From Eleginops maclovinus (taxonomy: Eukaryota > Chordata > Actinopteri > Perciformes > Eleginopidae): a DNA stretch of 64,000 nucleotides. The stretch spans positions 3,529,453-3,593,452 of the forward strand of contig NC_086370.1 in assembly GCF_036324505.1 (NCBI RefSeq). The letters are read 5' to 3'. How positions within the stretch are numbered: position 1 is the first letter of the stretch; each line of letters begins with the position of its first letter. The notes under the pieces were generated by a model, which was given only the letters and a program-made list of their open reading frames with translations, did not search any database and was not told where the DNA came from. The translations under genes were made by a program, and so were the position numbers. This document shows positions 28,672 through 43,700 of the stretch, piece by piece.

Positions 28672-29911
28672 CTAGCTTCCAACAGTCTGCCATCTACTGT
28701 AGGTAATACACTGACTATGGATAAGTGCCTTATACAATACCACTTTTAATCATCGACCCATCACTTTGACATTGTCAATTGTTAGAAGGTTAACATTTTA
28801 GCTAGCAAAGCCTTACATATTTGGACAATTCAGGCAAAGCAGGAGTCAAATTTGTAGTCTTTATGAAGAGTTTATTTGAAGTTGAAATGTTTGCTTTATT
28901 AAAACCTCTGTTGGGATGTGTGCATTTGTTCAAGAGGAACATAACCACGTCAAAGTGTTCTTTTTCGTGGTACCCAGTCATGATTTATTCAGTTTCCTGC
29001 ACATTGCTGGGGTTTTGTTTTTGTACTACATTCCCCAAAATGTCATCCGTCAATCAAGCGTATATATGTGGTTAAAGACACCTTGTTTCTTGGATTTCCT
29101 GCTGACAAAGATTCAAACTTTTCTAGGTGTTGCTTTTCCTTTGTGTCTTTGGTGTCGACCACATTTAAGCCTAACTTTTAGTTTATTCCAACAAAAATAA
29201 AAGCTCTTTTTAGGCCACATTTCACCCCCCAGTCTGACTTTAATCACTGCACCAGATTCCTCCTTCACATGCAGAGGTTTCCCCTTTTATTGACAGGATG
29301 GAAGGGACAGCAGGTGATGGTGAGAGGTAATGATGTGGAAAGCTGTGCTAGAGGAAGGGGTGAGGGCAATCGGGGGGTATACTAAAAAGGGGGGGTGGGG
29401 GGCTCTGACAGCTGTCACACAGTAACAAACGCCTCCCTCTGTGAGCGGACACTCAGAGATGAGGGGTGGGGCGGGGGTTATGGGGTCCCCCTCACCACAC
29501 AGCTGCCACAGACCTGTCACTCATGGTGTTATCGTGCCCCCTCATCTGGACTGCTGGTCAGTGTGGGCATTAGACTTCTCCTCTGTGACTCCTGCATACC
29601 ACCCACCCCCCACACACTCACACTGAACCAACATTCACTAAAGACTGAACCCTGGAGGAGCCCTGGGAATAATCAGTGTTTAACTCAGAGTGAATGATTT
29701 CCAATACGATCACATGATGAAGGGTCAGCGGGGGCTCACAGGAACAGATAATGCTAAGCTAGCTGAAATATGCATGCAATACAAAGCAGAAGAGAGGCAT
29801 TTGATAAAATGACTGTCTTAACTACAACCAAAAGGTTCTTATGACCGAAGACACAAATGCAAAACAAATACACCAACACCCCCCAGTGGTGAATCAGGGG
29901 TATCTGACTGT
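28672..29911. other. Gene-poor intergenic stretch
   Basis: No gene is recognised. Purine-rich G runs occur at about 29370-29480. Open frames on both strands at 29287-29700 lack domain features. Confidence 0.55.
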
Positions 29912-30531
29912 TACACACTGGCTACTTTATTGGGCACACCTGTTCAACTGGCAAATATCTAATCAACCAATCACATGGCAGCAACTCAAAGCATTTAGAC
30001 ACGTAGACACTGTTTCAAACAGAGCATCAGAACGGGGAAGGAGGGTGATTTAAGGGACTTTGAGTGGTGGTGTAAGCGTTTGGGGGATATTTTCTTGGCA
30101 TACTTTAGGCCCCTTAGTACCAATTGAGCATTGTTTAAATGCCACAGCCTACCTGAGTATTGCTGCTGGCCATGTCCATCCCTTTATGACCACAGTGCTC
30201 CCATCTTCTGATGGCTACTTCCAGCAGGTTAACGCACCGTAAGAAAGCTTAAATGACCTCCAACTGGTTCTTGAACATAACAATGAGTTCACTGTCCTCA
30301 AAAGGTCTCTACAGTCACCAGATCTCAATCCTATAGAGCACCTTTGGGGTGTGGAGAGATTGGCATCATCGATGTGCAGCTGACAAATCTGTGTCATGTC
30401 AACATGGACCAAAATCTCTGATGTTTCCAGCACCGTGTCTATGCCACGAAGAATTAAAGTAGATCTGAAGGCTAAAGGGGGTCCAACCCGGCACTAGAAT
30501 GGTGTACTTAATAAAGTGGCCGGTGAGTGTA
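29912..30531 (+). mobile_element. Internally deleted Tc1/mariner-like transposon
   Basis: A complete outline of a Tc1-like element has lost its centre. The left end begins TACACACTGGCTACTTTATT and the right end is its imperfect inverted copy, finishing AAGTGGCCGGTGAGTGTA. TA lies at both ends, as expected for this superfamily. The 5' non-coding part runs to about 30060 and then jumps directly to the C-terminal part of the transposase, so roughly half of a full-length element is missing. GGTGGTG-like words at the junction suggest deletion through microhomology. It cannot move by itself. Confidence 0.92.
30069..30495 (+). pseudogene. Tc1-like transposase remnant (catalytic-domain C-terminal part)
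   Basis: Recognisable transposase text reads VWGIFSWHTLGPLVPIEH, then DGYFQQVNAP, then LNPIEHLWG further down in another frame. In the family the QQ-D-NAP aspartate is the second catalytic acid of the DDE/D triad. Here it is valine, and a stop follows two bases later after a small deletion. The N-terminal DNA-binding domain and the first catalytic aspartate are absent. It is a dead copy with substitution, stop and frameshift. Confidence 0.88.
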
Positions 30532-30629
30532 AATTGAGGGGATACACTTTAGGTGAATATCTCCAGGCGATATCTCCAAGTATTTCAAGTTTTCTGGTAT
30601 TTTAAAGCCTGAATTTGTACTTCTTTTCT

Positions 30630-30890
30630 TTTATTCAAAGGTTTTATTGTCATATGCAAACAAGCGTAGTTGTTGGTAATATATAATGAATTTTATATAA
30701 TACAAAACCTTTAGTTCCAGCCTCCTCCAATGTTGCAACATATAATATACTTAAGACTTTTGAACAACAAGGAAGTAAAATAGTGCAATAACAACAGTAA
30801 TACAATCGACAGAATGGTGCAAGTAAAATGCATAAATACTTTACAAAAGAATAATTACTGTGTACTGTAAAATATATAAATATGTGGATC
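30630..30890 (-). repeat. Interspersed repeat, SINE/LINE-like tail
   Basis: The block begins AAGGTTTTATTGTCATATGC, a phrase shared with 31484-31620 and typical of fish repeats read from the 3' end. It is diverged and non-coding. Confidence 0.45.
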
Positions 30891-31483
30891 CGTGGAATAC
30901 ATATTCATTCAAATAATGACAACAACAATAACAACAATGACAATAATAATAATAAATGATATCTATGGTTTTTACTGAAGGAAATGTCAGAGAATACTCT
31001 CAGCAGCCATTAAAAACACTGCGTTTAGTAATACCATGTTCCATAAATCAGTCTGTGAATCATTTTGAATCATCATCAGTTTGGTGAGTCATACACTGAA
31101 AGAGAAAGCAGCCTCTAAAGATTTGAAAGTGTCAGTACGAGGGTATATAATTATAATCTATAACATAAACACAGAGACATCACCGTGAAACTTAAACCAT
31201 TTGTTGGTTTTATGTTTAAAATGCAAATAAGTTATTACAAATGATAACTTTTAGTGAATTTTGGAGGCATCTACAGGTATAAAAAGACAAATTGATGTTT
31301 ATTTTAGGTACGGTGTGCCTGTGGCCAGTTGAATTACCCCTCTGATAAAGAAATACTAACACCTTATTCCCCCACATCCCCTTCACGATGCAAGCTGCAT
31401 TAGCATTGATCTCTACTGCCATCTCTTGGAAATAAGCAAGAATGAAAGTGTCCCATTTTATTCCTTGTCTCTATTTCTCAAGA

Positions 31484-31620
31484 TTCAAGGGTTTTTATTA
31501 TCATATGCACAGTAGCTACAGTGTAGTTATGGCAATGAAAATCTTAGGTCCCTGCAACAAGTAGCATATTATAGGACAACAATAAAAATAGTGCAAAATG
31601 AAACAGTAGGATGAATTAGA
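31484..31620 (-). repeat. Interspersed repeat, same family as 30630-30890
   Basis: The block carries AAGGGTTTTTATTATCATATG and ATGGCAATGAAAATCTTAGG, the well-known start of a fish element on the opposite strand. It is a short truncated copy. Confidence 0.5.
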
Positions 31621-31727
31621 ATACGTTTCTTCCGTTTTCATCAAAATGATTCTGTTTTGTAAAAGCACATTTAAACATTAATTTCAGCCCCCTCTCTAAA
31701 CACATCCCATTATTTTGTGTGTTGTCT

Positions 31728-31985
31728 ACTAGAGATGGGAGGGTAACTTTAAAACATGTACTCCGTTACAATTAGTAGAATGTAATCAATAAACTAATAT
31801 GAGTACAACAATGTAAAAGTAATGTTACCTTATTACTCCCACCACTGCTGGATTATAAAATGCAAATAAAATACATACTAGTTAAAAGAAATATCAATAA
31901 GATGTATTTTTTACTTTAGTGCTTTGTATAAGACAACAGAAAAATGTAACCTTAGAAAAGAAGAAAGCAAGATATTTAGGATCAG
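31728..31985. repeat. hAT-like repeat copy A, partial
   Basis: Shares GTTACAATTA, GAAATATCAATA, GTATAAGACAACAGA/GTAAGACAACAGAACA and ACCTTAGAAAAGAAGAA with the fuller copy at 36874-37588. It lacks the right end and the SINE insertion seen there, so it gives the pre-insertion state. Confidence 0.55.
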
Positions 31986-32439
31986 AAATGATTTCATTGA
32001 TAGTAAAATCTGCCTTTCATGCAGCATGTTCAGGCAGCAGCCTAACACTGAAACACATGAGCACATACTACAGTTTAAAAAGCAGGAATAAAATCTGATA
32101 GAAAATGCTCCATTTCAGTTTCATACACACAGTTAAGCTCACACACACTATTTTATGAACATATAGGTTCACCTGCTGAATTAAAAACAGAACAAATGAA
32201 CCAAAGAAAGAGAAACCATAAAGCAGATATTGTACTTTTTCACTTTATTTAACAAGATTGGGTACAAGTTGCTTTACATATTCAGATAATAATCAAATGC
32301 AAAATATAAATAAAGTAAAACCATGATATGTAGTTATAGGTGAAGATATTGATTAAAGTCATTAAATTAGCTTCACATTTACCAGCTGTGAATAATGCCT
32401 CAACAAGCATTATCCATAACCTCCAGTTATTTCTTATAT

Positions 32440-33118
32440 ATGATTCTGAAATGATACATTACGCACAATAAGCTACTTTTACTTTTGGTACTTTGGTACA
32501 TTTTGATGCTAATACTTTTGTACTTCTATCTAAAAGTCCCCTATTATTCTCTTTGTCAACAATATATTACAGGTCTCAGATATATACAGACCATGTCTGA
32601 TTGGCTGAAACACCAAACAGACGATTGCAGCATCCCATAATCCCCTCTGTTTCAGCCCTGTTCCAGAAGTGCTGATTCTGTGTCTGTAGCTTTAAATGCT
32701 AATGAGCTGCAGCTGGCCACGCCCCTCTGAGTGATGATTGGTTTAGAAAAACACAATGGCGCTGTAGGAGGAGATCCAGGTGATAAGGTGTGGGGGGATT
32801 ACCTTGGTTGGTTATTGGCTAATGGCAGCACAACCCCAAAAAAACATTGTGACATCACAAAGTGGCCAAATCTGATCAGCTCATTTTCAGACAGGTTTTA
32901 ATAGAGATGGATCAGGACAAAAAGAGAGGGAAGGTTTTTTCCAAAGACCTGCAGAGTCTCTTAACACAGAGGGGACACATATTTATGGATATTGCGTAAT
33001 ATGTGAGCTTTAAGTCAGATTTAGTACGCAGGACTTTTACTTGTAACAGAGTATTTTTACACTGCAGTACTTCAACTTTGAATGAAGTATAATATCTGGA
33101 AGAGTACTTCTTCCACCA
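32440..33118. mobile_element. hAT-like repeat interrupted by a second element
   Basis: The left part (TACTTTTACTTTTGGTAC...) and the right part (GGACTTTTACTTGTAACAGAG...CTTCTTCCACCATG) match the hAT-like element at 62033-62595. Between them, at 32532-33013, sits an unrelated element. It is non-coding and probably old. Confidence 0.6.
32532..33013. mobile_element. Nested non-autonomous DNA element
   Basis: It begins AAAAGTCCCCTATTATTCTC and ends ATATGTGAGCTTTAA. Internal phrases ACATTGTGACATCACAAAGT and AAATCTGATCAGCTCATTTT mark a very abundant fish element. The outer ends are weakly inverted (TAAAAGTCCCC against TTAAAGCTCAC). No protein is encoded. Confidence 0.6.
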
Positions 33119-36100
33119 TGCTCTTATGCAATGATCCTGAAACAGGTTGGTTAGGAGGCTCAGTTGAGACCTTAGAGCGAACATCTGTTGGTCACCAGGA
33201 AGAACAATTTCTTCATTTTCATTCTGGCCCGGGCCTCCGGTTGATGTCAATTAGGAACTGCTCTGCCGGGACATTTACATAAGGCTCTGGAGAGCAGCAC
33301 AGAGCGCGGTTTGTTTCCCATTTTGGCAGCGACGGTTTCCTAGATACACACAGGCCTGTTTTCAGCACCTTCAGGAGCTTTGTGTTTGACAGGCAGCAAA
33401 AAAGGACCTAATCCTCTCGGTTTATATTTAGTACAGTCCTCTCATTACAAGGAGTCTGAAACCCGGGGCCTTGGTTTGACTTATTGCCAGTTATGGTTTG
33501 AATGAATGGAGGAATGAGTGGGAGAGGTGACTTTGGCCCTCCTCTGTGTTTTGGATGGGCTGCTGTTGTGTTGAATGGCTTCAGGCCTGTGACGCACAAC
33601 GAGTACTGAGAAGAAGCTTTTTTACTGAGAACCAAAAAGAAGCCTGCCTTTGATTCAGAGCTGCTGTTGTCATTCACTAAGTTTAGCTAATTAGTAAAAG
33701 TAAGAGATAGGATGAAAGTTGGTATATGCTTAGCAACTCACCACTAGATGGCAGTAATACAATCATCGTGTAGGGGAAACAAATGGTAACAGATTGACAG
33801 AATTGGGTCTGACATGTCACATCAGTGTGAAGGGTAGGAGAGATGAGATTTGAATTGCAAAAGAAGAGAAGACAGAACAACAGGAGAGTAGAAGGGAGGT
33901 CAAGTTGAATATTTGGTTAAAATCTCCAATGCAAAGGTTTAAAGGGGATTCATGAAAGAAATGAATAAACTGTTCATAACTAGGTTTTCATTAGGGTATA
34001 TTTGTTTTGTGTTTGTCAAGTGGCTACCCATGATCTGAAAGGAGCCAGCCAGCCAGCCAGCCTCCGCTCCCCCTCCAATCTACCTCTTGCCTTAATTTGG
34101 GATTTTCTTGAAATTAAGCACATTCAATTCTATCAAGATGGAGCCAACCACTTTGATGCCACTAGGACTACGCTCAAGTTGTAGAAAATCTATGGATTTC
34201 ATAACCTTAAAACAAGCTCTTCATATCTACATACACAGTCAGTCCTCTTCCACAAAGCCATGTTGTAGCACCATATATAGCAAACCAGAATGGAAAAATA
34301 TCAAACTTTGGAGATGGCCTTGGCATTTCTTTCATTGTTGGTTGTCCAACACGCTTGCATAGGGCTGAATGAGTGAAGTGGTTGGTCGGGTGGTTGTCAT
34401 TTTTAAACTCAACGTTAGATGAAATCCTGCAAACTGGACTTTAGAAATGCAAGCATAGTTTTTTGCTCCTGCAATGCAAAATGTGTCAAAACATTAGACG
34501 TTTAGCAAAAGTTGAGCACTCAATACGTACTTTTCTCCACCATTTATTCAGCTCAGGTTTGGTCTCCACCAACTCCTGATGGAAATATCGGGCTGCTGCT
34601 CCGCTCACAAGCTAGGTGCTAACTTGTGGAGTCTTACCTTTGGTGCAGTGTAGGTAGTGTACTGAAAACAGCTGTTTGCGGCAACTGGGAATTATGTTGA
34701 TGAGAGCTGTGGAACTGACTCGAAACACCAAAGGAGGTTTATGATGAAGTTCATACTTGTATTTTGGGTTTGTACCAGAACTATTTTGAATGCTTTAATC
34801 TCCTGAATATGCCCTCTGCCTTAAACACTCCGTGTGTCACCTTGAGTCCATTCCTGAAAAAGCCTTCTCTGCTTTGATTGGCTTATAAAACAAGATTTGG
34901 TGCTCCCACGGAAAGGTAGTTCTCAAGCGGTGGGTTGACACACTCTACAACCTAATGAGCCTGCAAGTGACATAGAAAAGAACTCAACGAGTTGTCTTTT
35001 ATCAGTTTGTAGGTTGGTAGTCAATCCAGATCCTCATGTATGTGCACGATAGGAAAAAAAGAGAAACAATGAATTGAAGGACGATCAAATATTACGTAGA
35101 GTCAACTCTGGGTGGGGTTCCAAATGTTCTACGTGATTGTCCCTGGTGATTAATATTTCACATCATCATTTGATGTGTCAATGTGAAATTTGATAAGAAC
35201 TGCAGCTTTTCTACAACAATAAACTAACTAAGAACAGCCTACGCTTCCTTTTCAGCATCAAAAGCTGTTTTGAAGCATTTCCCTCGGTGGCTGGTGGACA
35301 CTGAAACAGAGAGGAAAGGAATCACATTAACATTCATAAGGTGTTCAGAAACACAAGATGAATTAATCTCACATCTTTCTCACTGTTTACTAATGAGTGC
35401 ATCTCAGTAATTTAAAGATGATGTGTCATTAAATGTCAGTTAAGATTTGATATTCTCATTCCCAAAGTAGCTAAAACATCCCTTTATGCAGGTTTAGCTG
35501 CACAGGTTATCTTTTTTTATTTTGGCTTTAATAAAAATGTTCTGAAAATAGTAATGATTTGGAGCAGGGACAGTATTAGCTCTCACTCCCTCTTGAACTA
35601 AAAAACATTGAGGCCATCAGCAGCCTATTTCAGAAAATAACTGACCTTTGTCCTAATGGAAATACATGCTCCAAATTAATTGGTAAGGGAGGATAAATTA
35701 GCATGGGGCGATATTATAAGGTGCCCAGTGGGAGCTTCAAAATAGGCTTCCTCTCAGTGGGAGGGGGGGGGGGGGTATATGCCAGAGATTTAAGGCTGCA
35801 GTGCTGAGAGACTGACAGCTCTGTGAAGCGACCTGACTGGAACACTGAGACAGGGTTAACTCAAGAACCCAGAATATAAGGACCCTGCAGGGACAGTTTT
35901 TAATGTTTGATAAATCAAGTGAAGACTTCCTCTTTTTTATGTCTCATAATAATAAGTAATATTAATAATAATATAATAGTTATTATAATCTATTGTATTT
36001 TATAATTAATGCAAGTAAAGCAGCACAAAGTGTATATATTTGTATAGCACATTTCAAGTAATGATAAAACAGAGCAGATGGAAAAGCAATATCAAAAGTA

Positions 36101-36470
36101 ATACTAAACAATCAAACAAAAAACAGTTGTATCACATTACAATATTATATATTAACAAGTTAATCTCAATAAAACTATAATAACAATAAAAACTTCTATT
36201 TATTTTTAGTTTGACGTACTAAGGTCAAAGGGAAGGTAGAATTGGTGACATGACACCAACATGGAAAAGCTTCAAGAATGGATGAAACAAAAGTGGCAAA
36301 ACTCTACGCTGAACCTGCTTTACAGAGTTAAATCCCTCCGAAAAGTGAAATAGCTAAATGATTAAACTTATTTTGAGTAAAGTTGCTCTTTAACACCTTG
36401 ATGAGTGCAGCTTTAAAGCTACTATGAGCAATAACCCTCCCCTTTTTCTTTATTCCAATTACAGCAGACA
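33119..36470. other. Gene-poor intergenic stretch
   Basis: No gene is recognised. It holds an (AGCC)5 run at 34043-34062, a G-run at 35763-35775, an ATA-rich stretch at about 35945-36200, and a unique GC-richer block at 33150-33420 that could be a conserved element. Confidence 0.55.
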
Positions 36471-36487
36471 GGTTAGGGTTAGGGTTA
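36471..36487. repeat. Short interstitial telomere-like repeat
   Basis: GGTTAGGGTTAGGGTTA, just under three TTAGGG units. Such short runs are common in fish DNA and do not imply a former chromosome end. Confidence 0.8.
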
Positions 36488-36873
36488 AAAAATATCAAAT
36501 GAACGTCACCTGCTAGGCACTTAACAACAAACTTAACTTGACTAGCTGGGGAAGACATCAGCTGAAGACCCAAATATTTCCAGTCATGCAAAAGCTAAAC
36601 AAGCAATACAACTGTACATAGCTGCTGGTGAACACAGAGGAGCATAAACAGCTAAACAGCTCCCATATTATGTGGTGGAGAGCAAAATAAATAAATATGG
36701 GAGAATATTGGACTTCAGTTGGCCAGAACACAACACCAAATGTATGCTGCAAAAGTAGTAGACGTGTCAGCAAGTAAGTTATAAAATGGCAACGTTGTGT
36801 TTCAGAGGTACGTTTTCCTGCCTGCTGTTATTGCAGGTACTCAGGGGAGACCCAATCAGGAACTGCACATTAC

Positions 36874-37588
36874 CAGGGTTGGGGGGGTTACTCAAAAACA
36901 TGATTCTGTTACAATTACTAGTTACCTGTAAAAAAAAAAGAAAATGTAATCAGTCACCCAATCTAAGCATCACAATACAAAAGTAGTGTAACTTGATTAC
37001 TTCCATTACCTTAGGATTTCCTTAATATACAATGCAAATCCACTACATTTTTTCCCCCGGGCGCTGCACGATAGCTGCCCACTGCTCCTAGTACTAGGAT
37101 GGGTTAAATGCAGAGGACTACTTTTACTGTGTGTGCTCTGCTGTGTGCATGTGTGTGACTAATAAAGAGGGTTTCATCCTCCGATTCTATCTTCTATCTA
37201 TCTATCTAAATACAAGAGAAGAGAAATATCAATACAATGTTTTTACTTAAGTGTATTTTGTAAGACAACAGAACATTGTGACCTTAGAAAAGAAGAATTA
37301 AAAGCAAACTCAGCATTTCTGTGTAATAACTCATGTTCACATACTGAAATAAAACAAAAATATATTTAAAACAAAGAAGATTTTAAGTTGAAAACCAATA
37401 CTGGAAGAACTTATACCGATAATATATTAATCTTTATTTTAAAATGTATTTTAACATTTCAATCCTGCTAGTATCTCAGTTTTCAGAAAACATAACAGTA
37501 ATCTTATTATGTATTTTTTTATGTGACAGTTACCTTTTCTAACCTGATTACGTAATCCTGTTAGATGAATCTGTCACTCCCCAAACCG
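36874..37588. mobile_element. hAT-like non-autonomous element copy B with nested SINE
   Basis: The left end CAGGGTTGGGGGGGTTACTC and right end GTCACTCCCCAAACCGG are imperfect inverted ends. The interior has GTTACAATTACTAGTTACC and GTTACC...GATTACGTAATCCTGTTA words of a common fish hAT-like family. It is broken by a SINE fragment at about 37047-37208. No transposase is present. Confidence 0.65.
37047..37208 (+). mobile_element. SINE 3' fragment inserted in the hAT-like element
   Basis: The text includes GGGCGCTGCACGATAGCTGC, CCCACTGCTCCTAGTACTAG, GGGTTAAATGCAGAGGAC and GACTAATAAAG, the tail of a common fish SINE. It ends in a (TCTA)n run as 3' microsatellite. The tRNA-like head is missing, so it is 5'-truncated. 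Confidence 0.7.
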
Positions 37589-38071
37589 GCATGTTACACA
37601 AATGGAAAATAGAGTATAAACTCAAAATGATTCCTATTGTTTGTCTCCTTTGAGAAAATGATGCTGCTGTGATTCGTGCGTCATCCCCTGAATTTAAGAC
37701 GGATAAAACACTCAGCTTGCAATCCAAACTCTTTGATGTGTTTTTCCGCACCAAACCTTTGATTGTGTAGTTTAAAATTCACAAGATTGCTTCTCCTCAT
37801 GCTGCTTTATGGAGAAATGTTGAATCTCTACATACATGCACAGTGTGTTTTAGTCTTCTGGGGTTATATATTCATACTTCAGCTTGTGGCAGTATGGTGT
37901 AGTCTCTGTCAGTCGATGAACTACATCCTCGGGTAATACAAATTATTCTTCACTAAAGGAAACACATACTAGTTTTGTTCAAACAATCTGAACGTACTGT
38001 AGGCAAGCATGTTATTCAAATGATATGGAAATATGTCAAGGAGACATAAATAGTCCCCGGAATGACTCAGG

Positions 38072-38186
<115 letters not shown>

Positions 38187-38533
38187 TGAAACCGTTTTCT
38201 CATGCTAATTTCCCATGCTTCCAAGCTGCCTCTCCTGGGATACATACATCAGGTCTACATGACTGCTTCCAGGGTAAGACTGCAGATAGAACTTCATGTT
38301 GGGGCCAGTTTTAATACTTCATTACATATCCAAACTCCTGTGGAGACATGAGAACCTGAGAGTGCCTTATTATTGCCAGGTTTTTGCCTATTTTTAGATT
38401 TAAGCAGCGGAGGGATCAGGGTCAAAGTGCACATACTTGCTCGAAGTCTGGAATTCCAACATAATTTTTTCCATTACCCAGAGTGCAGTAGGAGGGGCTT
38501 CTGGCCACTGCATATAACTTTCTTTATCAGCAG

Positions 38534-40732
<2,199 letters not shown>

Positions 40733-43700
40733 CATGCCAGACACAGCTGTGAGCACTGTCGTTTTGGCGATAATCTCTCAGCTCTCTTCAAAGACTCTTA
40801 GTGAGCCATGCCCCCCCCCCTTCCCAAAAACACACACAATAGGCACCCTCACTAATCTGTTGCTGTTAACATCATAGCTACATCAGCCACCCTTTAGCAG
40901 TTTAAAGGATTTCCACCAATTGCTTCTGTCCTCTCTACACAGCTGCATGCTCACTGGATGTGATGAGCATAAGGAGAATGTATATGCAGGATTTTTATGT
41001 AAGGGGACAACTTACTAAAATATAGATTCCTTTCCTACTGCCAGTATTTAGATTTTTTTTGTATGTCCCGAGTCGTCACAAACCTGCCTCGGGAAAGTGT
41101 GTAATTGTTAAGTTTATGTCTTTTACTTTTTCAGTCATTTTCCAACTCTCAAAGCAGTTAGTAATTGATGGAAGAAGAAAGCTGTTTCTGTTTGTTTGAC
41201 AATAATCAGCGAGGTAAAATAGCTGATTCTGTTAATGGAGTCTGGTGGCAGGAAGGAGAGCCTAAAACAAGTTTGTTTTTTCACATCTGATTGGATTTAT
41301 ATTGTTTGTTCTTACGACCATGAGTTTTATTTTGTTTCTGTCAATAGTTTGAATAAAGTGTGTTTTAAGACAGTAAAATGAAGAGGATTTTGTGTATGTT
41401 GAAAAAGCTTTATTTTTTTCGAACCAGTTTCTTTTATTTGTTATATTTTTTGTTATATAAAAGAGACAAAAAGTAATAATTCCACACAAGGTGCCAATTG
41501 TTCTCATGATTGAATACAAAATCTAATATTTCCCATTGATGACAAAAGCCAGATGTGAGTCTGTCAGGTATTGTTTTTTCCTTAATGAACACCTCGTTGC
41601 ACCTTATCCTGCTAATTATAAGGTCACATACTAAATAAACTGGCGACTTGACTCAATGTTAATTGAAAATGATTTTATAGAAAAATGATCGTATTGCTTT
41701 GGGTAAGAAAAACATTGTTGGTTCTACCGTGAACCATCGGCTGGAAGCGCGGTAACAGCAACGTAACTGAAATCGAGAGACAGCACTGCGCGAGGTTTTC
41801 TGTAACTGTCCAAGTCTGTTCACATTTTTGTGCGAACAAGCCATTACACAGAGCCCATACCGTGTTCCTGTTAGTGTTTACTTCCTTTATTTAGTTTACT
41901 TTATTTACTTTAGTGACTACCTACTGTCTTACTTCTTCTGTTCATTTCTCTGACGTCCATCTCTCTGTCTTAAACCTCTTTCCTTCTCTTGCTCTCTTTT
42001 TCTTTTCTTAACTGGGGACCGTTTAGCCATCATGAACCCAAAGCATTGGGCTCTCCGTAAAAATAAAAATAAACGTTAAAAAAGTATTCCATTGTGTTTC
42101 CTGATGGAGAAAAAAACTAATGTGTGTTTTCCAAAGTTGACGTTTAATCAATGGACTTCTTTCTGTGGAGTGATATGACTGCACATAATCCCTTAATCCT
42201 CTTTAACATTTTATAGCAAGTTCTCTTTAGCAGCGGTCTGTTAGTGAGTATTAACAACCACTGAAATGTCCAAATTGACCAATCCGAATCAAGTATCCAA
42301 CTAATATGTGCAATAACAATTTGATTTAACCTTCTAAATAAAGTGATCTCTCTGATTCTCTATCCCCATCTGTCCACTTAGTAACAGGAGCTCATTGCGC
42401 TGTCATCCATGCTGCTGACCTCAAACTACCTTTGACTAAATTGGACTATTTTTGGTCCCTAACGCTGTCAAAATCCTCACAGGAAATCACATCATGCTGT
42501 GTGAAAAGCACGTCTATAATTAATACAGTATGGTCTGGGGATAACGCAGAGGAGTCACGCTGTGTTCCTGCCAGATGTCGGGTTTCAGAAGCTGAAAGGT
42601 GACAGGAAGCAACATGACTGATCATTTTTCTTCCCACTATTTCAGCCCACTGCTTTCCCACATTGTGTACATCTTTTAGAGAACAAAACAATAATCAGGT
42701 GTACTCTTCAGTGAGCAATCAGCAGAACATGTCCACATGTTCTCCAGCTCAGATCTAAGCCGTGGGCCAGTAAACAGGTGAGCTAATGCTGAATGAGCAA
42801 TTTGTAGCAAGGAAAAGACATATGTAATTTATTCTCATTCACAATTATCCATTACTCATGGGCTTGGCTGTCTCTCTAAACAACCTCGGCCAAACCTAGA
42901 CATGCACACTGATTTGGTTTCAAGTCTTTTAATGGAAATGTTCCAAAATCTTCCCGCCAGAACCCAAATAGGAAATCTTTAGATCATAGATTGTGTGTCC
43001 ACTTTTGGCTAAGAGTTTCTAGGTCTATGCAAGGATCGCGCAACCAATGGAAGGGCAATTATGCTTCTTATACCTTCTGGAGCACAACATGTCGGAACAT
43101 GTGTGTCATGTTAGGGCCATTTAAGCTGTCTGCCAACTGTTGATTAAGCCAAGTTACATAGATTAGTGTGACAGCGATCTGTTCTTAGTATACACAGGAG
43201 GTTCTTGTCAAAGCTAGAAAGAAAAATGATACGACGATGACGCATGCATAAATATTTTCACCATTTAGTTTTTAACCCTTATTTTGATTGCAGATTTGAA
43301 TGCATTGAAATCTCATTGTAATCTGTTTTAACTGTATTGTAGTATTATATTTTAACTATGTACTATTTGATTGACTTGTACTTAAATCTTGTATTATAAT
43401 TGTTTGTGTCATAGAGATTATACAATGTCTTCAGTGTTTGTTGATTTTGATGTACCTGCCTAAGGACTGCAGATGGAAATGAGCTATTATCTCAAATGAA
43501 TCATCTCTTCTCTCTTCTGAGATTAATGTATTTGTATGCATGGTCCTTGTTGGAATAAATACATAAAGAAAAAGAAAAAAGAAACAGACTTTATTAACAC
43601 TCCATGGGTTTGTTTCCAGCTCCTCGACAAGCTGTTAGGAAACGTAGCCATTTAACAATCGTATTCTCAGGGAACATCCTGGATGCTCTGAGGTTTAATT

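Noticed and set aside
36471..36487. TTAGGG units as a former telomere
   Set aside because: Fewer than three units, a common chance or repeat-derived word in fish DNA.
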